This document shows, piece by piece, positions 61,833 to 64,000 of a stretch of 64,000 nucleotides of DNA. The translations under genes were made by a program, and so were the position numbers. Source of the DNA: CAZLYF01 sp964586835 (lineage in GTDB: Bacteria > Bacillota > Clostridia > Christensenellales > Aristaeellaceae); NCBI GenBank assembly GCA_964586835.1, contig CAZPIC010000002.1, forward strand, positions 65,676 to 129,675, in the 5' to 3' direction. How positions within the stretch are numbered: position 1 is the stretch's first letter; each line of letters starts with the position of its first letter. Below the pieces are notes generated by a model. It ran no database searches. It was given only the letters and a program-made list of their open reading frames with translations, and was not told the DNA's origin.

Positions 61833-62833
61833 ACGCTTTCGCGAACTGGCTCTTCGGGCTCCTCCTTGGATGGACGAGCTCGATGGCCAACAATCTGATG
61901 AACAGGTTTTCGGACAGCGGCGGTGCGATGGCAGGGCTGTTTTCGCGCCTATGGCTACCAGCCGTGGTAATCATGCTGGCAGGAGGAACGCTAGCGGACC
62001 TCATTGCATGGTTCGTGGTACGCCGGTCCCGTCGCACCTTGTATTCTGAAGCCCGAGACAGACAGAGCGACAGGAGGACTGAAGCGGATCATCGGGTTTT
62101 CGAAGCCTTTGACATACCGCAGGAAGATACGGACCTTCTGGCTCACTGGGCTGCCAGCCCCATCGCCGAAGATCCATACGCGCCGTTCACAGCTTCTTCT
62201 CCTGCGGAGCCCTTTTTGATTGATGCCAACTATCCGCCAGTCGGTTTTGAAGAAACCCCAGGGGTGCTTGCCGAAGGGGAGCTTCCATGGCCAAACCCAC
62301 CTTCTGGTGAATACGGATCCTTTGAACACCAGACCCACGACAGCTACAGCCCTCCATCTGCAACAGGTGAGGAAGCTATCTACGATGCCCCTGCCTCGCA
62401 AGGAGGGTTCCCCTACCAACGCGCTGTATTGCCAATGAACGACTCAGCGCCCTCCCTCAGCGAAACCCCTGTTACCCAACCCTTGGCGTGGTATCCGCCC
62501 TACGATTCTTCAGCGCCGAATGATGGATCCAGCCTTTATCTGGATGCCGTCCCTGAGGTCGGTGCACAGGAGTTCCAGCACATAGAAGTCCCACCCCCAC
62601 CTCCCGCAGTAAGGAGACGCAGAGCAGACGCCCATCGAAGGCGCAACAGCGCTTTGAAACAGGCTGTCGAATCACTAAAAGACAAGCTATCCGGCACTGA
62701 GGACGATGAAGCAGTGCTCGAGGGGCTTCCTCCTCCCATCCCACAGCACGAAGCCTTTATGGATCCCGTATATCCAGATGAATACCACTACCTTGAACCT
62801 CCAGCGCTTCCGCCAATGGACTCAAAACAATAA
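61829..62833 (+). CDS. Membrane protein with Pro/Tyr/Ser-rich cytoplasmic region
   Basis: 334 aa, unknown family. Two N-terminal hydrophobic segments (about 5-16 and 38-63), then a long low-complexity region rich in Pro, Ser, Tyr and acidic residues (100-245), a basic patch RRRRADAHRRRNSALKQ (about 262-278), and a Pro-rich tail. It overlaps cdaR by 4 bp (ATGA), so it is coexpressed with the c-di-AMP pair. It stands where glmM is usually found. It may tether or regulate; no enzymatic motif. Confidence 0.8.
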   Translation: MNAFANWLFGLLLGWTSSMANNLMNRFSDSGGAMAGLFSRLWLPAVVIMLAGGTLADLIAWFVVRRSRRTLYSEARDRQSDRRTEADHRVFEAFDIPQEDTDLLAHWAASPIAEDPYAPFTASSPAEPFLIDANYPPVGFEETPGVLAEGELPWPNPPSGEYGSFEHQTHDSYSPPSATGEEAIYDAPASQGGFPYQRAVLPMNDSAPSLSETPVTQPLAWYPPYDSSAPNDGSSLYLDAVPEVGAQEFQHIEVPPPPPAVRRRRADAHRRRNSALKQAVESLKDKLSGTEDDEAVLEGLPPPIPQHEAFMDPVYPDEYHYLEPPALPPMDSKQ

Positions 62834-62896
62834 GAACGCCCCCTGTTTTCGCTTCTTCAGCCCCCGCCCCACACCGCTCTAGGCAGGTGTTCCCAA

Positions 62897-62920
62897 CAAA
62901 AAAGCCCTGCGTAGCAGGGC
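62897..62920 (-). terminator. Intrinsic terminator of rplM-rpsI
   Basis: Stem GCCCTGC/GCAGGGC with loop of 3 (62904-62920), followed on the minus strand by TTTTTTG. Confidence 0.88.
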
Positions 62921-62937
62921 GGTGGCGCGGCAATATG

Positions 62938-63333
62938 TCAGCGCTTCGAAAACTGAGGCGCACGCCTGGCACCTTTGAGACCATACTTCTTTCTTTCCTT
63001 CATCCGTGGATCTCTGGTCAGGAATCCGGCCCTTTTCAGGTCCGGGCGAAGATCAGGGTTCGCCTTGACCAAAGCACGGCTGAGGCCGTGGCGGATCGCA
63101 CCGGACTGCCCGGTAAGACCTCCGCCATGCACATTCACAATCACGTCAAACCCGCTAACTTTTGTCAGTTCGAGCGGCTGCCTAACTGTCATCTTAAGGG
63201 TCTCAAGATTAAAATACTCGTCGATCCCCCGACGGTTGATGACGATGTTGCCCTGTCCTGGCACAAGCCGTACACGCGCAACCGCTAGCTTTCTGCGCCC
63301 AACGGCATTAAAATCGACCATTGACATGCTCAT
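62938..63333 (-). CDS. rpsI: Ribosomal protein S9
   Basis: 131-aa 30S protein. Body AVGRRKLAVARVRLVPGQGNI and C-terminal ERKKYGLKGARRAPQFSKR, whose last Lys-Arg reaches the P site in known ribosomes. Three close ATGs are possible (63333, 63327, 63321). AAGGAG is four bases from the first and ten from the second. Fifteen bp behind rplM. Confidence 0.97.
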   Translation of the reverse strand: MSMSMVDFNAVGRRKLAVARVRLVPGQGNIVINRRGIDEYFNLETLKMTVRQPLELTKVSGFDVIVNVHGGGLTGQSGAIRHGLSRALVKANPDLRPDLKRAGFLTRDPRMKERKKYGLKGARRAPQFSKR

Positions 63334-63348
63334 CCAACTCCTTCCTGC

Positions 63349-63783
63349 TTAGTCGACAAGGGTTAGGGGCTCGGGCTTTTGAGCCGCGTGCTCATGCGCT
63401 GATCCGGTATACACACGGAGCTTCCCGGCCATTTTTCTTCCCAGCGGCCCCTTTGGTAGCATGCCAACAATGGCTTTGCGCACTACAAACTGGGGCTTTT
63501 CTTCCATGAGCCTCTTGTATGGGATCTCCTTCAGTCCACCCGGGTATCCTGAATGTCGATAATATACCTTCTGCTCAAGCTTTTTTCCAGTCAGCAGAAC
63601 TTTTTCCGCATTGATGACGATAACAAAATCCCCGGTATCAACATGCGGCGTGTAGATAGGCTTGTGCTTGCCGCGCAGCACACTTGCTACTTGGCTTGCA
63701 AGCCTTCCCAGCACAACGCCTTCCGCATCGACCACAAACCATTTGCGTTCGACGGTCTGCGTGTTGGCCATATAGGTATTCAA
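63349..63783 (-). CDS. rplM: Ribosomal protein L13
   Basis: 144 aa from a TTG start (NTYMANTQTVERKWFVVDAEG). The TTG is preferred over the ATG at 63771 because GGAGGG lies seven bases before it (18 from the ATG), and the family begins MxTYMA. Standard L13 blocks: LGRLASQVASVLRGKHKPIY, GDFVIVINAEKVLLTGKK, GMLPKGPLGRKM. First gene of the rplM-rpsI operon. Confidence 0.96.
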   Translation of the reverse strand: MNTYMANTQTVERKWFVVDAEGVVLGRLASQVASVLRGKHKPIYTPHVDTGDFVIVINAEKVLLTGKKLEQKVYYRHSGYPGGLKEIPYKRLMEEKPQFVVRKAIVGMLPKGPLGRKMAGKLRVYTGSAHEHAAQKPEPLTLVD

Positions 63784-63789
63784 AAGAAT

Positions 63790-63885
63790 TCCCTCCTCAA
63801 CTTCCATAACAACCGGTACACGATGGTCACGCACACCGTTGTTCCGCTCAATAGTACCGGGGCTAGCGGAGTCTATTGACGCAAA
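63790..63885 (-). promoter_or_regulatory. Possible L13 autoregulatory leader
   Basis: The 5' leader can fold AACAACGGT with ACCGGTTGTT around an 18-base loop, shortly before the rplM ribosome site. Firmicute rplM leaders are known to form structures bound by L13; this one was not matched to a covariance model. Confidence 0.35.
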
Positions 63886-63889
63886 AGAT

Positions 63890-63919
63890 ATCCTATCAAA
63901 GCACATCTCTTCCTGTCAA
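63890..63919 (-). promoter_or_regulatory. Promoter of rplM-rpsI
   Basis: TTGACA (63914-63919), 18-bp spacer, TAGGAT (63890-63895), read on the minus strand. Confidence 0.7.
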
Positions 63920-64000
63920 GCGAGTTTCGCGCCTGTCACATCCGCTCCAGGGCTAACGCATGAACGATTTATCTCGATTGTATTATGAATTATTAACAAA

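Noticed and set aside
1..64000. CRISPR array, rRNA genes or prophage
   Set aside because: No regularly spaced repeats, no rRNA sequence blocks and no phage structural proteins seen.

Overview
The window looks like a GC-rich chromosomal segment from an anaerobic member of the Firmicutes (Clostridia-like). The taxonomic clues are the rplU-prp-rpmA order with a Prp-cleavable L27 extension, the cdaA-cdaR pair, a YesM/YesN-type two-component system, a CutC gene and a tyrosine phenol-lyase. All four solute-binding proteins have Sec signal peptides ending in an AxA-like site and none has a lipobox cysteine. That is unusual for a monoderm Firmicute, so the envelope type is an open question.

Layout. 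1-7.2 kb (minus): a CUT1-type sugar-binding protein (truncated by the window edge), a response regulator and histidine kinase of the YesN/YesM type, and two tandem Gfo/Idh/MocA oxidoreductases. 7.5-9.9 kb (plus): an ECF S component and two RimK-like ATP-grasp ligases. 10-13.9 kb (plus): a small Smr protein, a large LTD/CotH-kinase surface protein and an FMN-binding split-barrel protein. 14.3-17.5 kb (plus): tyrosine phenol-lyase and a MATE transporter. 17.5-19.6 kb: an rRNA pseudouridine synthase and a zinc/manganese-binding protein (minus), then tRNA-Leu(CAA) with a perfect promoter and terminator.

19.8-42.4 kb (minus): a tightly packed 22-kb catabolic gene cluster, the most interesting part of the window. 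Read in the direction of transcription, it has a ribose-type ABC importer with two permeases, a short-chain and a medium-chain dehydrogenase, a PfkB kinase, a cupin, a CoA-acylating aldehyde dehydrogenase, a SucCD-like ADP-forming CoA ligase, and a complete acetoin/pyruvate-dehydrogenase-like complex (E1 alpha, E1 beta, E2, E3). A mutarotase-like protein, another SDR, a second E1 alpha/beta pair, a split transketolase and a second cupin follow. The chemistry implied is oxidation of an imported sugar, thiamine-dependent C-C cleavage, conversion of the aldehyde fragment to a CoA thioester, and ATP recovery by the ligase. The substrate is unknown. A 26-bp perfect palindrome before the first gene is a likely operator.

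43.7-54.3 kb: a divergent polyol/ketose cluster with an SDR, a sorbitol-type binding protein, two permeases, two zinc dehydrogenases and a LacC-type kinase (plus). These converge on a galactitol-phosphate-dehydrogenase-like protein, an FGGY kinase and a GatY/KbaY-type class II aldolase (minus). 54.8-58.4 kb: CutC, then an AT-richer stretch with a secreted protein of unknown function and decayed IS630- and IS21-family transposase fragments. 58.4-64 kb is housekeeping: tRNA-Gln and tRNA-Glu, rplU-prp-rpmA, cdaA-cdaR plus a proline/tyrosine-rich membrane protein, and the rplM-rpsI operon. No CRISPR array, rRNA gene, intact insertion sequence or prophage was seen.
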